64,000 nucleotides of DNA from Owenia fusiformis (lineage: Eukaryota > Annelida > Polychaeta > Sabellida > Oweniidae). Under the pieces are notes generated by a model. That model saw nothing but the letters and a program-made list of their open reading frames with translations. It had not been told where the DNA came from and made no database searches. Location of the stretch: contig CAIIXF020000012.1 of the NCBI GenBank assembly GCA_903813345.2, positions 20,904,184-20,968,183 on the forward strand, in the 5' to 3' direction. The first letter of the stretch is position 1. Every line of letters starts with the position of its first letter. The position numbers were made by a program, and so were the translations under genes. This document shows, piece by piece, positions 24,701-39,700 of the stretch.

Positions 24701-27700
24701 TTTCATCAATTGTATGGCACTCTTCACTTTCTAAAAGCATGGTAAGTGTATGTCGCTCATGAGAAAGTGCGTCACAACGCAATAAGAAATGTTCCATGGT
24801 GTCATTTTCTTTGCTGCACAGAGGGCATAAAGCACAAATATCAAAAGGGTAGCAACGTGTTTGCAGTTTGAACATTAGGATACATTGTTTGTTGAGAATA
24901 GGACTTTTCTTACTAATGTTCCACCATAAAATTGGCTGCATAAATGACCTAACAGTAGGTACAAACATAGTTAAAGAATCATACAATGAGCACATCATGA
25001 TAACACTATGGGCTTCGTTGCACCTTATTATACCACTCACAAGACGTTTAAAGGCTGATTTGGAGAGAAATTCCCCAGACTCTATCACCTTGAACACCAT
25101 ATTATTCAAATTGTAGCGTTCTAAGGTTTCCCACATGATTGAAAGTGGGGAATTGTGCCGCCCATTCCCCCCTATAAGCCACAACAGTCGATGAATCAGA
25201 ACAGTTTTGTATATACAGGTATTGCTCATCGGTAATATTACAATGCTCCAGAAGAACATCAGCCTGGTAAAATCAATCTGTCTTTTATAGAGAGCCAGCC
25301 AAGACCTGCGATAGCAATGGGGTTCGGAGAACTTTTTGGGAGTGCCTGTATCCTCCTTCCGATTTCTCTATGTGAAATTTCCATTTGCTCCGTTTCACAA
25401 TGGGTGTAGTCTATCACTTGGCATCCATATAGCAGTTTGCTCATAGAAAAAGACCAATACAGCTTACTTGCCATTAATGGGCATAGACCCCCAGTAAGAG
25501 AGTCTACTCCTAGTAGTGAGAAAAATTTCCGTTTGGATTTGCACACAGTTTGTTTCACAAAATCATTGTGCCTTCCGAGGGGTATTCCTACATGCATCTT
25601 CCCTGATTTTTGTTGGATCACATTGGGCCCTACATGTGTGGTTCATATGTAGTTTAGCAACGTTATTTCCATTTTGATGTCTGCCAAATACAAGTAACGA
25701 ACATTTCCCTGGGTGAAAGGCAAGTCTCCAATATGTACTATAGTCCCACACTATCCTTAGCAACCTGTTCATATTGTGCATAGTTGAATTAGAAGTAGTT
25801 TTAGAAAATGAATGCAATCACCATGCAAAACACATGCAAAGCGCATGGACTTTGGATGGTAGCTGCATGCATGCAAAGATGCAATGCCCATGCAGGCTGC
25901 TTGTATAAAATACTCTAAGAGATTGGTATCCATGCATATGGTATTTGCATGGTCATCAATGGTTGGTTAAAGATTCCCGCTCTTTTTAAACCAAAAGAAA
26001 TATGGTTTACAAAGAATGTTACTGTGTGAGGTTCAAGCAGAGGGGAAATAATACCAGAGTTCAAAGATGACATACGCTTATAATGTAAACCTCTATTGAG
26101 ATGACATACATCTCTGATTGGTCAAAAGTCTACAAACAAATGATCTCATCAATGTCGGCTTTAAAAGTTTCGAAATACGCTTCGAATAATATTATGTTCA
26201 TTTTTGGCGTGTTAACCAATATCACAGCTTCTCATTTCAAATCAAGATAAAGAAAGGTGTACGGAATATGCCTATATCAATTAAAACATCCCATCGAAGT
26301 GTAGTATTTGATAACTAGCAGATGAAATTCTAACGAACGAAGGTAGTAAGCAAGAGACGTAATTATGTCTGTCATCTTTAAGCTCTCGGGCTTTCTTCCT
26401 CTTAGGTTCAAGTAATTTTTATGATTTTAGAACACTAGTTTGAAAATGGCCAATCAAATATAGATTCAGAAGTTACTGACATACTTGGGCATTCTGCATG
26501 TCTATTTTGTCAGAGGTTAAATGCAAGTATTACTGTTGTCATTCCAGTTTAGATGTTTTGGTTTATATCATCACAAGCCAATCAGGTGTGTATTAATGAT
26601 TAACTTTCCTATTATTTTAAAATCTGCTTGGAACTATACCATTGGATTACTATGGGAAATTCCTCAAAGAGAAAATTCTTGGAATCGAAGGGGTATCGTT
26701 TAGACAATTTGAGAAATTATTGGCATACATGAAACCTATTTAAAACAGCATTAATATTATTCAAAAGCGATTGTTAAAATGATTCCCAGCCCTCTGAAGT
26801 TTGAAAAATGACAATACCTGGGTGTTAATCCATAGATAATCCTTGAAAATGAGAAATAATTTTTAGGATTATATGGTGCCACCTTACAGTCAATAAAATG
26901 TTTAAAAAGTGTATTGATGTTTTTCCGATGAAAATGCAAGAAAAAGCTCCCCTGATTCATTCTATAAACAACTCGCGGTCCTTTTTATTCTATTCATTAT
27001 TCAGACAGTCTAAATGGTCAAGCATAAATGTATCGTGTATGATCAATTGTACCAAGTAAGAGTAAAAAATATAGAAATGGTACATCTATTTTTCGGGAGA
27101 CTCTTGAACAATGATTTTTAACATGATACATGACATGTTATATATCAAAACACAGGTAATTAAAATTAAAAATATACTTTACAATAATATTCAATCTTTA
27201 TTTTTTTATTTCTACGTAAGGGACGCTTAAAGAACTATTGAATTTCAAAGTGCATATTTTTATCATGTAAAACGTTGCATTTAGTGATTTTAAAATATGG
27301 TTATTTGATCATAACTTTTTTATTCCTTATCCAATTTACCTCAAATTTGGTATGGGGCAACATTTGCCAAATGTCATTTATGACGCAATAACATCTTGTG
27401 AAGTCACCAACGCGAATCCGTCATCTTGGATGCCCACGAATTAGTAAAAATGTGTAAAACTCAAAAAGACAAACAAAAAAACAATACCTTGGGCCCTTGT
27501 TTTTGAAGATCAAAACTAAGAACAAAGAAGTCATTTAGACTTATTCTTATCTTTATTCAACTGGAACTTAATATGTTTTGTACTAATATTGTTTACATAG
27601 CAAAAGACTTGTGTCTTTTTTTACTAAAAAAACTGATAGAAATATGGCGGGTCACAAGCACAGATGTTGGCCAGATTGTTTTGTAGTAGGATCATAGGCT

Positions 27701-30700
27701 CAAAGAATAATTCAGAAGATGCGTCACTAAATTGGAAAATTCCAAAAAGTGACCACCTTTCAAAACGTTCTTTATACAAAATGGTACCTGCTTCCCCGTG
27801 ACAGATTTTGCAATTATTTTATAGCTGGGATCTTCATCTTTCTATTTCTACTTGTTCGGTTCGAGTAAATAACCTATTGATGCAGCTATTTGTCTTTTAA
27901 TACGGCGAATAGTTTTCACTAGATCCGGGCTCTTGTATATATCACTGTTTTGGCCTCTTATCAACGCAGTATTGCATGAATAACAAAGTAAAAAAGTATT
28001 AAAAGTATTGAAAGTAGCTTAAATTTCCAGAACTGTCAATTACGGAGTTTCCTTGGCCATGTGAACAAAATGATAAACAAATTCTTGCCATGTAAGTCCA
28101 TGCAAAATTAGATGGGGATCGCATGGTTTTTATAGAAAACCATGAAAATGCACTCAATTTTGCATGGACAGCATGGACAATATTTCGTGCAGCCTGCATG
28201 GACTTAGCATGTGGATTAACATGCTTTGCATGGATTTGAATGGATGCCGCATGGACTTTGCATGGATTTGAATAATGAATTCATAGGAAGAATTTAGAGC
28301 CTCGTTAACAGCGCATGTGAGAGAGCATGCCTGTATATTTTCATGCAAATCAAAGCAATAATATCTGGGTTATAGCTCAAAAAGTGAATTTCCGCCATTT
28401 TGAATTTTGCGGCCCGGAATTTTTGTTGAGAACATGCTTGTAAATTTAAATGCAAATCGAAACTACGATTCCTCGTTTTGAATTTTCCGGCCCAGAATTT
28501 TTATTGAGAACATGCTTGTAAAAAATGCAAATCGAAACTACGATTCCTCGTTTTGAATTTTCCGGCCCAGACTTTTTGTTAAGAATATGCTTGTAATTTA
28601 AATGCAAATCGAAACTACGGTTTCTAATTTATAGCTCGATATGCCAAGTTTCCGCGACCAAAATGGCGGTTTGAAAATAGGCAAACCTTTGAATTGGAAA
28701 TCACAGGGGGCTTTCTTGTATTGAAAATAAACAAAAGTAGCCTAAAACTAGAACCGTATCCAAAGAGAATTCAAAACGTGCAACTATTTTGACAAGCAGA
28801 CGGATAGACAGACTTGCAGACAAATGCAGGATTGTTAAGTTAATAGTTAGCGTCACCTTGCTATATAATATAATATGAATTCAAGTGAACAAAAACGTAC
28901 CTAGAGACTCTGTTGTTATGTGGTTTGGGTCACCAAATGATTTTAAATTTGTGTAGAACATGTCCCTGTACAGCTGTATTTTCCTCTCTATGTCTGCTAA
29001 ATTACACACTTGCAATAGTTGTTTGCAGTAGGAGCTGAAAATATACATGGTCACATTTTTCATAGTGTTATATTGCTTTGTTTCTCCAAATCATAGCCCG
29101 TGTGCTTTTAATGTTAAAATCTACATGTGTACATCAGTTTTTCATGAATGATGCATGGTATCAGGGGTCGTTACCAGGGGTCGTTAAGTGATCTCATCTC
29201 GTTTAGATCGCATTGGCTACTAACTCCTGATTATTTAAGATGATTTCAAATTTTTATTGAATTTTTCTGTAGAACTTCTGAAATGGATTACGTAGATAGA
29301 TCTCATGAGTGTAAACTTACTCCATACTAGTGATTCTCTCTAACAAAGCTGTGATCACAGAAAACATGCGGAATGTCAGTTTACTCTGCTCCCCTATGTC
29401 CAACACCTAAAACATTAACCCATGTTTACTCTTAATATAATGCTGAACACTGAAAAACTAATGTTTTGAAAAGTTCAACTGATAAAGAATATAGATAAAT
29501 AAATTCACAATGGAAAAATTTCACTCCTTACATTTTAAATTCGTCACATAAACCATGGCTGTTAACATTATGTGTACTAGTAAAATATAGATGCTTTTGC
29601 ATGTAATTGGAAAATGGCTTAAGGCCGAATTAATAATTCTATAAAACTGATGATAGAAATATTATGCAGATTGTCTAAGGTCCAGATGCATACGTGCCCT
29701 TGCCTTATGGACTAGACGCTATCCTGTTGTATACATATCACCGTTCCACAACTAGTTACTTTGTCAATGTAACAAGATGGCTCAACTTCCGGTGTTCAAG
29801 ATTTTTGTTTTCTCGATTTAAACTTACTTATAAGTCATGTCGCAGATTATAATTTGGCACAACGTTAGACGATGTATCTTGGCTTTGAAAATGCCTTCGG
29901 TTTGGGGTTTACCATTTAAACGAAGCAGTTATGCACACATTAAGTCACTCGCTTTTGTTAAATTGACGTAAGACCAATGTAACTAAGACGAATTCGTGAT
30001 TTTGAGCTTATGTTACTTTGACGTATCAGTTTTAACATGTGTTACATTGACGTATCCTCATGACAATATTATTCAATACACGCCATGTATACTCTTGGGA
30101 GTCCTGGCAGTCAACATGATGCATTCACTGGTTGTTGGAGCGACCCCCATATATTGAATATACTTCAGCAATAGCAAAGCTTTCTACAAGTTGTAAATAA
30201 AGTTATACTTAACAATTATGAATGTATTCTCATTGTACTAATTTAACAAAATGGCTGTATATATCGCTTATTGATGTTTTTCTCGTACGGTGACTTCAAC
30301 AGTTATCAAATCAAATCAATTGTTCCATATGTATCCAAAATATTTATCAACAATAATTACACACCACTTTTTGTTCAGAAAATTGGGTTTTGTGGTTTCA
30401 ATTTCTCCCGACATAAGGAACTATTACACCAAAAGTAGTGCAAGAATGACCTTTTCACGTTTTGTGTTGATGACATTTGAAGACACAGTTCCTCTTTCAC
30501 GTTTGCGTCTTATCACGGGGTTGTCACAACGCAGATCGCAACGTAAGCGGAAATTTACCACATGCGATCGCAAAAATTAGACTTACAACTAAATATAAAT
30601 TGGCGGGGAAATCACGTTAATAAAATACAATGTCCGTGGACTTACTGGACCTTATATAAATACTAATCTCGCAATGAGTTTTACTTTTAATAAATAAAGA

Positions 30701-33700
30701 AAGTGATTATACCAGTCAAAAACAAATCAATCAACGTGTAACGATATCAAACATCATCACTGATCTTTAAGTTCAATTTTTATGGGAATTATTTCTAAGT
30801 ATATCATACTTGTGCATCATTACATCACTGGTGATCCACTCAATTACGCTGGTTACCGAAACGGTTCGATCTGCACTTTTAACCCATACCGTTTCTGTAA
30901 CTTAATGTCGGAACGTGGAAGGTATGATTTTTCTTTTTTCCTTATTTCACGCGTTGTAGGCAGAATTCCCACGACATATTTATCACAAACGTATATCAGT
31001 ATCACATGTTAAAGAAAATGTATATATTTGCGAACAAATAGTTCAGAAGACAACAGAATCGTCGATTTAATTCCTCCCTTAAGTTACAGAAACGGTGTTT
31101 CGAAAAACAGTTAAGGTCTGCACTTTTAACCCATACCGTTTCTGTAACTTAAGTGAGGAATTAAATCGACGATTCTGTTGTCTTCTGAGCTATTTTTTCA
31201 CAAACATGTACATTTTCTAAAACATATGATATTGATACACGTTTGTGTTAAGAAATATCATGGGGATTCTGCCTACAACGCGTGAAATAAGGAAAAAAGA
31301 AAAATCGTACCTTCTATGTCCGACATTTTGTTACCGAAACGAACATTGTCTAGGAACCAAATCATTACAAAAGAACCTTTGCTTCTCTTTGACATCCGTT
31401 CCTGGACGTAGTCCACAGTCGTTTTTATTTACTTCTAAATAAAAGTATCGTGAGGGTAACGGACGTTTGCACCTTTCAAGTAAAGTTCCAATATTCCACC
31501 GTTAAAATTATTTCAGTACCATCAAAACCACAAATTAACAAATACCGATTTGCGTTCGATGGGGGAGGGGGGGTCAATGTTATTTCTCATTTCATTTCAA
31601 AATACCCCCATGGACGTTTATTTCAAGTGAAAATATACATTCAAGTTGACTTTGGCCAAGGGTGTCACTAACACCCCAGTCACATTTGTCGTACGACGGC
31701 CGTAAGTTGACCGCAGATCAATAAAACCCGTGAATTTCTGCGGCGAGAGTAGGAAAACTTGCGGTTTCCGTACGTCGTATGCAGATTTTTACAGGCCGCG
31801 TGATAGGCGGAGAAATTATAACTCAGAGTTATACTATTTTTTTCACAAGTCATAGCCAGACCACAGAAAGGTTCCACGGCGGCCGGGCGTCGGGCTTACG
31901 GTCGACTTGCGCCTGCCGTAAGGTTTTTCGTGGGTAATGTACCTTTGGAAACAGGTTTTAGGTCATGTTTTCTGTCATTTGCTGTGAACAAGTTCGCAAG
32001 ACGATTGGCCTGATTTCCTGAAATATCCAGCTAGGTTCTTGGGCTTGTGATAGGCAGAAGGTTCTTAAATGACATTCTAATGTCTTACCCACATATTCAC
32101 AAATCACATAATCATATACGTATGATCTCATATTCATTCTGGAAGTGTCTGTGACCTACGAAAGGACGATTCTCGGTTTGGAGAACGAAGTTCATCAATC
32201 TAAATGAGCATTATCCCTGCTTCGGACAAATTTGATTTTTTTTACATAATATAGATTTGAATGTCCTCTTTTGAATAGTCATAATTTAATTTGGGTAATA
32301 TTTCTTGATTTTTCGCAAAAAAATATTAGCACAGTACACTGATGAACTTCTTTCCCCAAATCGAGACTTGTATTTTATTGAATCGGTCTAATTGAGAATT
32401 ATCCCTGCTTCAGACCAATTTGTTATTTTTACATCTTGTAGAATTAAATGTCCTCTTTTGAATATTCATAGTTTAATTTGGGTAATATTTCTATATTTTT
32501 CATGAAAAATTATTAGCCCAGGAGACTGTTCTCCAAACCGAGAATCGTCCTTTACTGTTTATGATCTACTAAATTTACTGTTCACATTCGGCTTCCAAAT
32601 TTCTACTGACTAGTTCATTTTATAATATAAGTTGTTTACTCTGCCAATTTGCCTCCTTCAGTTTCACGCGGTGCAAACTACGACCGTTAATTTGAATTTT
32701 AGACCTACCCCATGTTTGAAAATTAAGGATTGTGAGTCTGATACGCAAACGTTTTACATCAAACTTGTTCCATTAAAGGCCGAATGCCCATGCAGTGTCT
32801 GGGAATATGTTGAAGACTAGCATTGATAAAGTATTGAGTATGATAAAAAGCAGAACAAAGTTGCCTTTCTGCTGGTGCATTGGTTTGTACCAAGTCCCTC
32901 GATTTAATAGCGGCGTTTGGGTCCCCAGCTGTGAGAAGCGCCTTGTATTACAGAGTAATGTACCAACAGAAAGACATTTTTGTTTTGCTTTGAAAGGACC
33001 AAGTTTGAAGAAAAACGGTGCAGTATGAGATTCACAATCCTTGTACTTGATTTTCAAATATCTGATAGCACGGTATAAAATTTAAATTAACAGTTTTTCG
33101 TGTATATAGTTGGACCCCCATGTTTTTGTCAGAGCGGTATCTTTCATGGCGGATGTCAAACAGGTATGAATGGGCCTCATAAAATTCTACAATCCTCTGA
33201 ATGGCAGGCAAATCATATTCCTCTTCATCGCCCGATTCATCAGGAATTGCATCATAGCACATTCAAAACCGAAGGCACGTTTCATAGCCTATATATATCG
33301 TCTAACGTTGTGCCAACTATAATCTGCAAATTGACTTATAGGTTAGTTTAAAACCGAGAAAACAAAAAGTCTTACCGAACTCGAACTCCGGAAGTTGAAG
33401 TTAACACTAACAAACTGCATGCATCTCAACATTGCATCATACAAGTGTTTTCAAACGTCATTTTAAACATTCTTCGATCAATCAAATTGTAGAAGTTTTC
33501 TCTTTTATCTAAGGAATAAAGACCGAGATTTCATAATTTATGGCGTAACATCACTGTGAATATATGACCGAAACTTTTTTTGAGGTCATATATTTAACAT
33601 AAATCATAAAAGTGTTTGTTACGATTCTAATATGATAAACAGACACGAAACAGAACTATTTGCATTTGTGAATAATACAGGTCATACATACTCCAATACA

Positions 33701-36700
33701 GACCAGAAAATCAATTGTTGTAGCTATTGTGACGTCACGGATCATATTAGAATATGTAGGCCTATAACTCAATAATGTCGGCATATAAATTGATAGTCAT
33801 AAATCAAGTCAACTGTAAGTCAACTGTATTACCTTAAAAGTGTAGTCGACCTGTTTATATGTGACATCTTGCATACCATAAACACCACCAAGAGCATTGC
33901 GAGCGAGCTGCAAGGCCGAACAAAACACCACTGTACAGAAGCAATATCACAACCAACTACGCCAAAGTCTGTTGTAAAGGCTCCGGTCAATTTTTTAAAA
34001 ATATTGCTTAATTATCTAAATATAATTTGTCTTAAGCTGTATTGGACATTTTCCAAAAAAGGTTGACCTTTGAAAAAAGTTATTGGAATTTTAATTCTCG
34101 CATATTTGAATTTCCCGCCATTTTAGCAGCAAAAGTTTAAATTTATTGATCATCTTATCACGGTGAGCAACCATACCTCATCGGGGATCGACCAGGTGCG
34201 TTACTTTTAAATTTTAACGCTCCGAGCCGATTAACATGGCGGACTGGGAATTGGAAAATTCGATAATGGACGTGAGTACAAAATTTTATTTTCCACGTGT
34301 CGTGTTTAGATACGAAGCAATCCAATGTACTGTTCGATGTACAATATACTTACTAATGACCTACACAAGCAAAAGTATGATATTTTGATAATTTTCATTC
34401 ATTTTATCATTATCAAATATACAGAGTATTCTTAGGTTTTGGGCGTAGATACCCTAGCAACGTAAACATTATGACAGTGTGTAAAACTGTGCCAATTCAG
34501 GAGCCAAATGGTTGTCAATTTTATGAGATATCAATAAATATGTTCGTAACGCACCTATTCAGAAACGCACTGGTGCTTGAGTCAATTTTTATATGTTAAG
34601 AATATAATATATATTCCAGATGTTTTGTATCGTACCTCTGTCCCAGGAGGATGTATCGGTCGGTGCAAATACTCCTAGACCAAAGTCTCTTAAACATATT
34701 GACACCCGTGACTTGGACAGTGAATACTCTTGAAAAACGTTTAACAATTATCAATGTTGGTGACAGATAGATATGATATGTTCAAACAAGTGTCAATTTA
34801 GAAACAAATATTGGAAGAAAATAGCATTTTTGCTGAAAGTGAAGATCCCTCTATCCCATGGGTTCCATTACTAGTATTAGAATTTTAGTCGATATACGAA
34901 ATTCATTCACTCGTGCATTGTACTTCTCTACTTCACTACATTTCACTACTTATGTAGGAGAACTTGAACGTAAACGTGTAATATAATGACCCTCGTAATC
35001 ATAAATTGTTGTACGTCAACCTCTCAGATTAATTAAATAAAGCCCAGTGATCGGCAAAATACAGGGGACCAAACAAAAAGTATTCCACATCAACCGCTGT
35101 TTTGAACTTAAAAAATTCACATATCACAATTTAATAACACTTAGGGTAAGATTTCAAAATAAGCCAGCGTGGTTTATACTTTATCTGGAGCCTCAATGCA
35201 ATGACATGTTTATATTTGATTTGGATTGATTTAGTCATATAACAATTTAAAACAACGCGTACCGTTGGGTGGCGGTTAATCGGACAAAATGAGTAAAGTG
35301 GGGAAGGAGGCGATTTCTGTAAAATCTGTTAGGTCTTCTCTGATTTTTAAGTGATAAATACACTTAAGTAGTAAAAATGATAAAAGGATGCTTATGGGCG
35401 AATGGATACGGTGTGATAGGATTAAGAGTTTTTCTTTAACAGACTAAGGCTAGTGGTGAACGTACATGTTAACACTATACAGTACTTTTTTAGATTGACA
35501 CACAACAGCTGAAACATATATAATAATATACATGTAAAACACATATATATTCGCACTAAACATATCAAATTTAAATAAAAAAGGTAAGGTGAGAAATGCA
35601 AACACACATAATAATCGGAACCATATATTATGTGCACATGTCCACGAAGTAAAGATACAAATACTCTAATTTTAAGAAATTTATGATTTTTAGAAGATAC
35701 AGATATTAGAGGAACATTATTTTAATATATCTTCCAACCTTCATTACATAGTCTAAAAGTTATGGTTACCATGGTTACTGTACTGTGGTGATAGGTACAC
35801 TTTATGCAGAGCATTTTTAAAACAAATGAAGTGATAGATTAATAAAATAAAGTATAACGATTTGAAACAAATTGTATTTTCTATCAACATTTGTTTAGTC
35901 CAATGCTGTATGTATTATTCTTGACGTTGCCATAGTGTTCCATTTTCTATAATAAGATCGTTGATAACAAAGTTATATAATTTCACACACAAGTATAATC
36001 ATAGTGATATTATACAAGCCTTGGAAAAAATGTTACCAGAATAATAGGAAAGATGGTACTGCCTCGACAATGCACAGATTCACAAGGCGCAAATGAGACT
36101 GACCTGAACAAACAGCATCAACAATTCTAAGAGAGATGGGGGGGGGCAGTGGTGAAGCATCTGAAGCATATTAGAAGTGAAGATAAAACAATTCATCATA
36201 TGATTTATGTAATATGTCTAACATTTCAGTTGCTATGGCAACATCACTTGATACATTTCACTCTCTTTAATGAGTATAAAAGTGGTCCAAAATAACAAAG
36301 TTAGTTATGCTCTCTAGGTAAATAAGAACTCCTTAAGAGGTAAATAGTCACTTGAATTTGTTTAAAATGTATATCTTGTAGTTGTACAACCGCTCTCCAC
36401 AGTCCCCAAAGTTTGATGATTGGTGAAAACTGGCAAAAAACGTCCATTTTCTAGGTTCAAAATACATTGGGATGCATCACTTATTAGTATTAATGGTATG
36501 TCTGATATAACAATATGAAGATTTTCACTATGGGAAGTATTTTTGGAACATCTTAGAATCCTATCCCATCAAAATGTTGAAAAGAGGGTGTGGTCAATTT
36601 TACCATTTTGCAACATTTAAAGTTAGAAATATATACAAACCAAGGCATTAAAACATCTTCAAGTGTTTAGTATATAGGACACTATATAAAATGATAGTTG

Positions 36701-39700
36701 CAGGATATAGTGCTTAAATGTCATTTAACAATCTGCAGCAATTTCACCTCAAAATAAGGAAATCTCTTTAAATTGGAATATTTGTATCTTTACTTCCTGG
36801 ACACCCTGTATGTACGTATAATAGTGTCATAAAATCATTGTCTGATAGCATATAAGGGCAAATTTACGATAATTGATATTTCAAAAATACAAAATTCGAA
36901 AACTAATGTATTCATATTGCGATGATTTTTTCTTGAATTGCGAAGGAAACAGGTTATATTTTAAAAATTCGTAAACGGCATCATTGGAACTACATTGGCA
37001 TTTCGTAACCTGAGCAATTTCAAAGAAACGAAAAACTAACATATTTTCGTTGATCGTTCAATAAGTCTTGTGAGTGTCAAACAAACAATAGATATGTTTC
37101 CTCAGATGTAAGTATTGAATAGTAAAAATAAAAATGTATGACAATGTATGTATGACAGTTAATCCCTTAAAAGGAATAAATAATTCCTTTTAGATAAAGT
37201 GGAAAACAATATTTCCCATGTTATTTTCCCATAGGGAAAAATCATTGCTTTGAGCTAAGTTTGGTCACCCATAATGGGTATCTTTAAAACCTCTGAAGGA
37301 ATCAATTATTCCTTTAAAGTGGTTAACTATGTGTCAAAACGCAACATATTGATGCAAGAAAAATTAAAAAAGCAGGGATGGAAGGGGTCGAAAATTAGGA
37401 AAACATTTCAGAAAAACATGTGGGTCGGTTGTTTGCATCTACCCTGTCTCAAAGTCGAAATTATTTTATCATCTGCAGAAGTGATTTTCCTGGAGGTTAT
37501 GCATTGGCCTAACATGTGCAATTGTTGAATCCTCAGAAAATGGCCAAAATCCAACATATGACTGTCCAAAATCTGTTGCGCTAATTTCCCTCCTCCTTTA
37601 TGAATGTTTTTTACTCATTGGAGGAGGTTTAAAGTGGCACTCCAGGAGCATTTGTATCACAAAAGTAATGGCGGTTTCATAAATGTCTTCCATGCATTGG
37701 TAAACATTTTTCGTATACCGCGCGGTACGAGAAATGTGTTCAAATTCGTGGAAAATATGTTGAAAAGTACATCTTAATATGTGAAAAATCCATCCTTGCT
37801 GCAAGGGTATTTAAGCATAAATGAAGTCCTTTGAAGAAGGATGGAAAAATCGTAAATTCTCTCATCTCTTGACTAAGGTTGTCCATGAAATCAACATATG
37901 TGTCTCTAGTACAACAGCAAATATTTGAAATATCAATTATCGTACATTGGCCCATAAACATAAAACTTAAAGACCATTAAGAAATATCAAAACAAGCAGT
38001 AGGCATCAAACTTATACACTCAGAATTACCTGGGACGATCAACAATACAATAAGTTATTGCACAATATATAGGGTGTCTCAAAAATGTACCCAAAGGTAT
38101 ATCAACAGCACAACTAAACCAATCAATATTGTACAAATATTTCACTCTATTGAGGTGAATACCTGTACATCTTTCACAAGTGATATTCCACGAAGCCCGA
38201 AGGGCAAGTGGAATATCACCTTGTGAAAGTGCTACAGGTATTCACCGAAAATAGAGTGAAATATTTGTTTTATTATATCACTGTCTAGCTAAACATCCCT
38301 AATATTATTAAAACATAGGTTAACATTGAAATACATTGAATCTACTCGGTTCGTCTGCCATTTTGACTTACACTGAACTAAATTATTTACACTGAACGAA
38401 AACAAATTCTTTGAAAATTCCCGGGAGCGTGGGATATCGCTAGATATCTCACGGTTGTCTTATCTGATTAGCATTGCCATTGAATATCGCCAGATATCCC
38501 ACGACATGTGACACGGTTTTGACCAATCATACTGTCGCTAGCTAGATAGTGATATAATAATTTCTGATATTCTTTGCAAAGTAATGTAACCAAAGCATGT
38601 ACGTTTTCTCCGCAATGCCCATATTTTAATTCTGCCTTGCCTTGTTGATGCTTTAACCCCTTTTCACACCATATGATGATCAATGTAACCCCTTTGTCTT
38701 CCGATGACAGCCTGCATCCTTACCGCTGCGTTGTTCATCACATGTGATAATGTTTCCGGTGGAATGTACTGGATTTCTCTTCGGATGTTGGCTTTATTGA
38801 CCTGGGGCCTGTTCTTGTACCGTTCGGAGTAACGAACGTTCGCAATTCGTAAATTTATTAATATTCGTAAATAATTAAAAAGTTATGAATGAGTTATGAA
38901 TAACGCAGATGCGAGGAGGCAGTTACCAGTTTAACCACCATGTGGCTCGTTCGGGTCAGATAGCATGGCGGGTATAGTAGAAAGTTCACTTTAACTTTAA
39001 TTACATCTGTTTTAGTGGTTCAATTTTCATATAACCCTTATGCATCTAATAGTTATGCAAATTAAGATATGTTCAGTTAAAGAAAATGTTATCTGTCCAA
39101 TACAAGAAAAGATATTTCACTTTTTGTGATTTTGTAATATGGTTTCTGTACACATTCGTAAGTCATTCATAATTTTTCGATTGTTTAGAGCTAGATTTAC
39201 GAATGGATTGACGTCATATTCTACCGTTGTCAGGACAAAAAATAAGTAGGTCAACGCAATTGCAAACATAACTAATCCCTTCTCAATGACTATTGAAATA
39301 TGACTATTTATATGAACTACATATTAATCAAATGAGTGTATAGAGTGAAACAATCAAACAATGGGACATCTGCCAAGTTGGGTTTATACATTCTGGAGAC
39401 ATTTTCTGAGACTGATAAAAAATTCACATTTTCACAGGAAGTGATACATACCTCCCAAATTAGCCAAAATATACTGGTATCAGTAATCTTGAATGCTTTT
39501 TATTGCTATTTCTTGAAAATATACATATTTATCTACTATTTGATCCTACATATCAAGGATAATAACGACATAGTATTTTTCAAAAATGTTAAGTGACCCC
39601 AGGGGTGTCTATAGCCATTCGTTCTTTAACAATAGACTTACGAACGTTCGTTACTACGAACGGTACAAGAAAGGGGCCCTGGTTATCTGTAATTGTTCTG

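Larger units (their letters stand above)
29757..33412. mobile_element. 3.6-kb composite with ~150-bp inverted arms and nested elements
   Basis: The left arm (29757-29910) and right arm (33262-33412) are inverse copies, sharing CAACTTCCGG, TTTTGTTTTCTCG, CACAACGTTAGACGAT and GCCTTCGGTTT. Between them lie the hairpin element 30889-31341, the CpG-rich element 31680-31920, the TIR element 32161-32553 and the foldback 32650-33105. Just inside the right arm, a minus-strand ORF (33110-33262) reads IVEFYEAHSYLFDIRHERY, which resembles a MADF-type DNA-binding domain. It runs into the foldback at about 33105, so it was probably interrupted by that insertion. MADF proteins occur in some DNA transposons, and the assignment here is tentative. 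Confidence 0.6.

Noticed and set aside
24868-25116. 82-codon plus-strand ORF
   Set aside because: Antisense of the LINE ORF2 remnant.
28154-28348. Minus-strand ORFs rich in Met-His-Ala-Lys
   Set aside because: Produced by ATGCA/CATGG low-complexity repeats.
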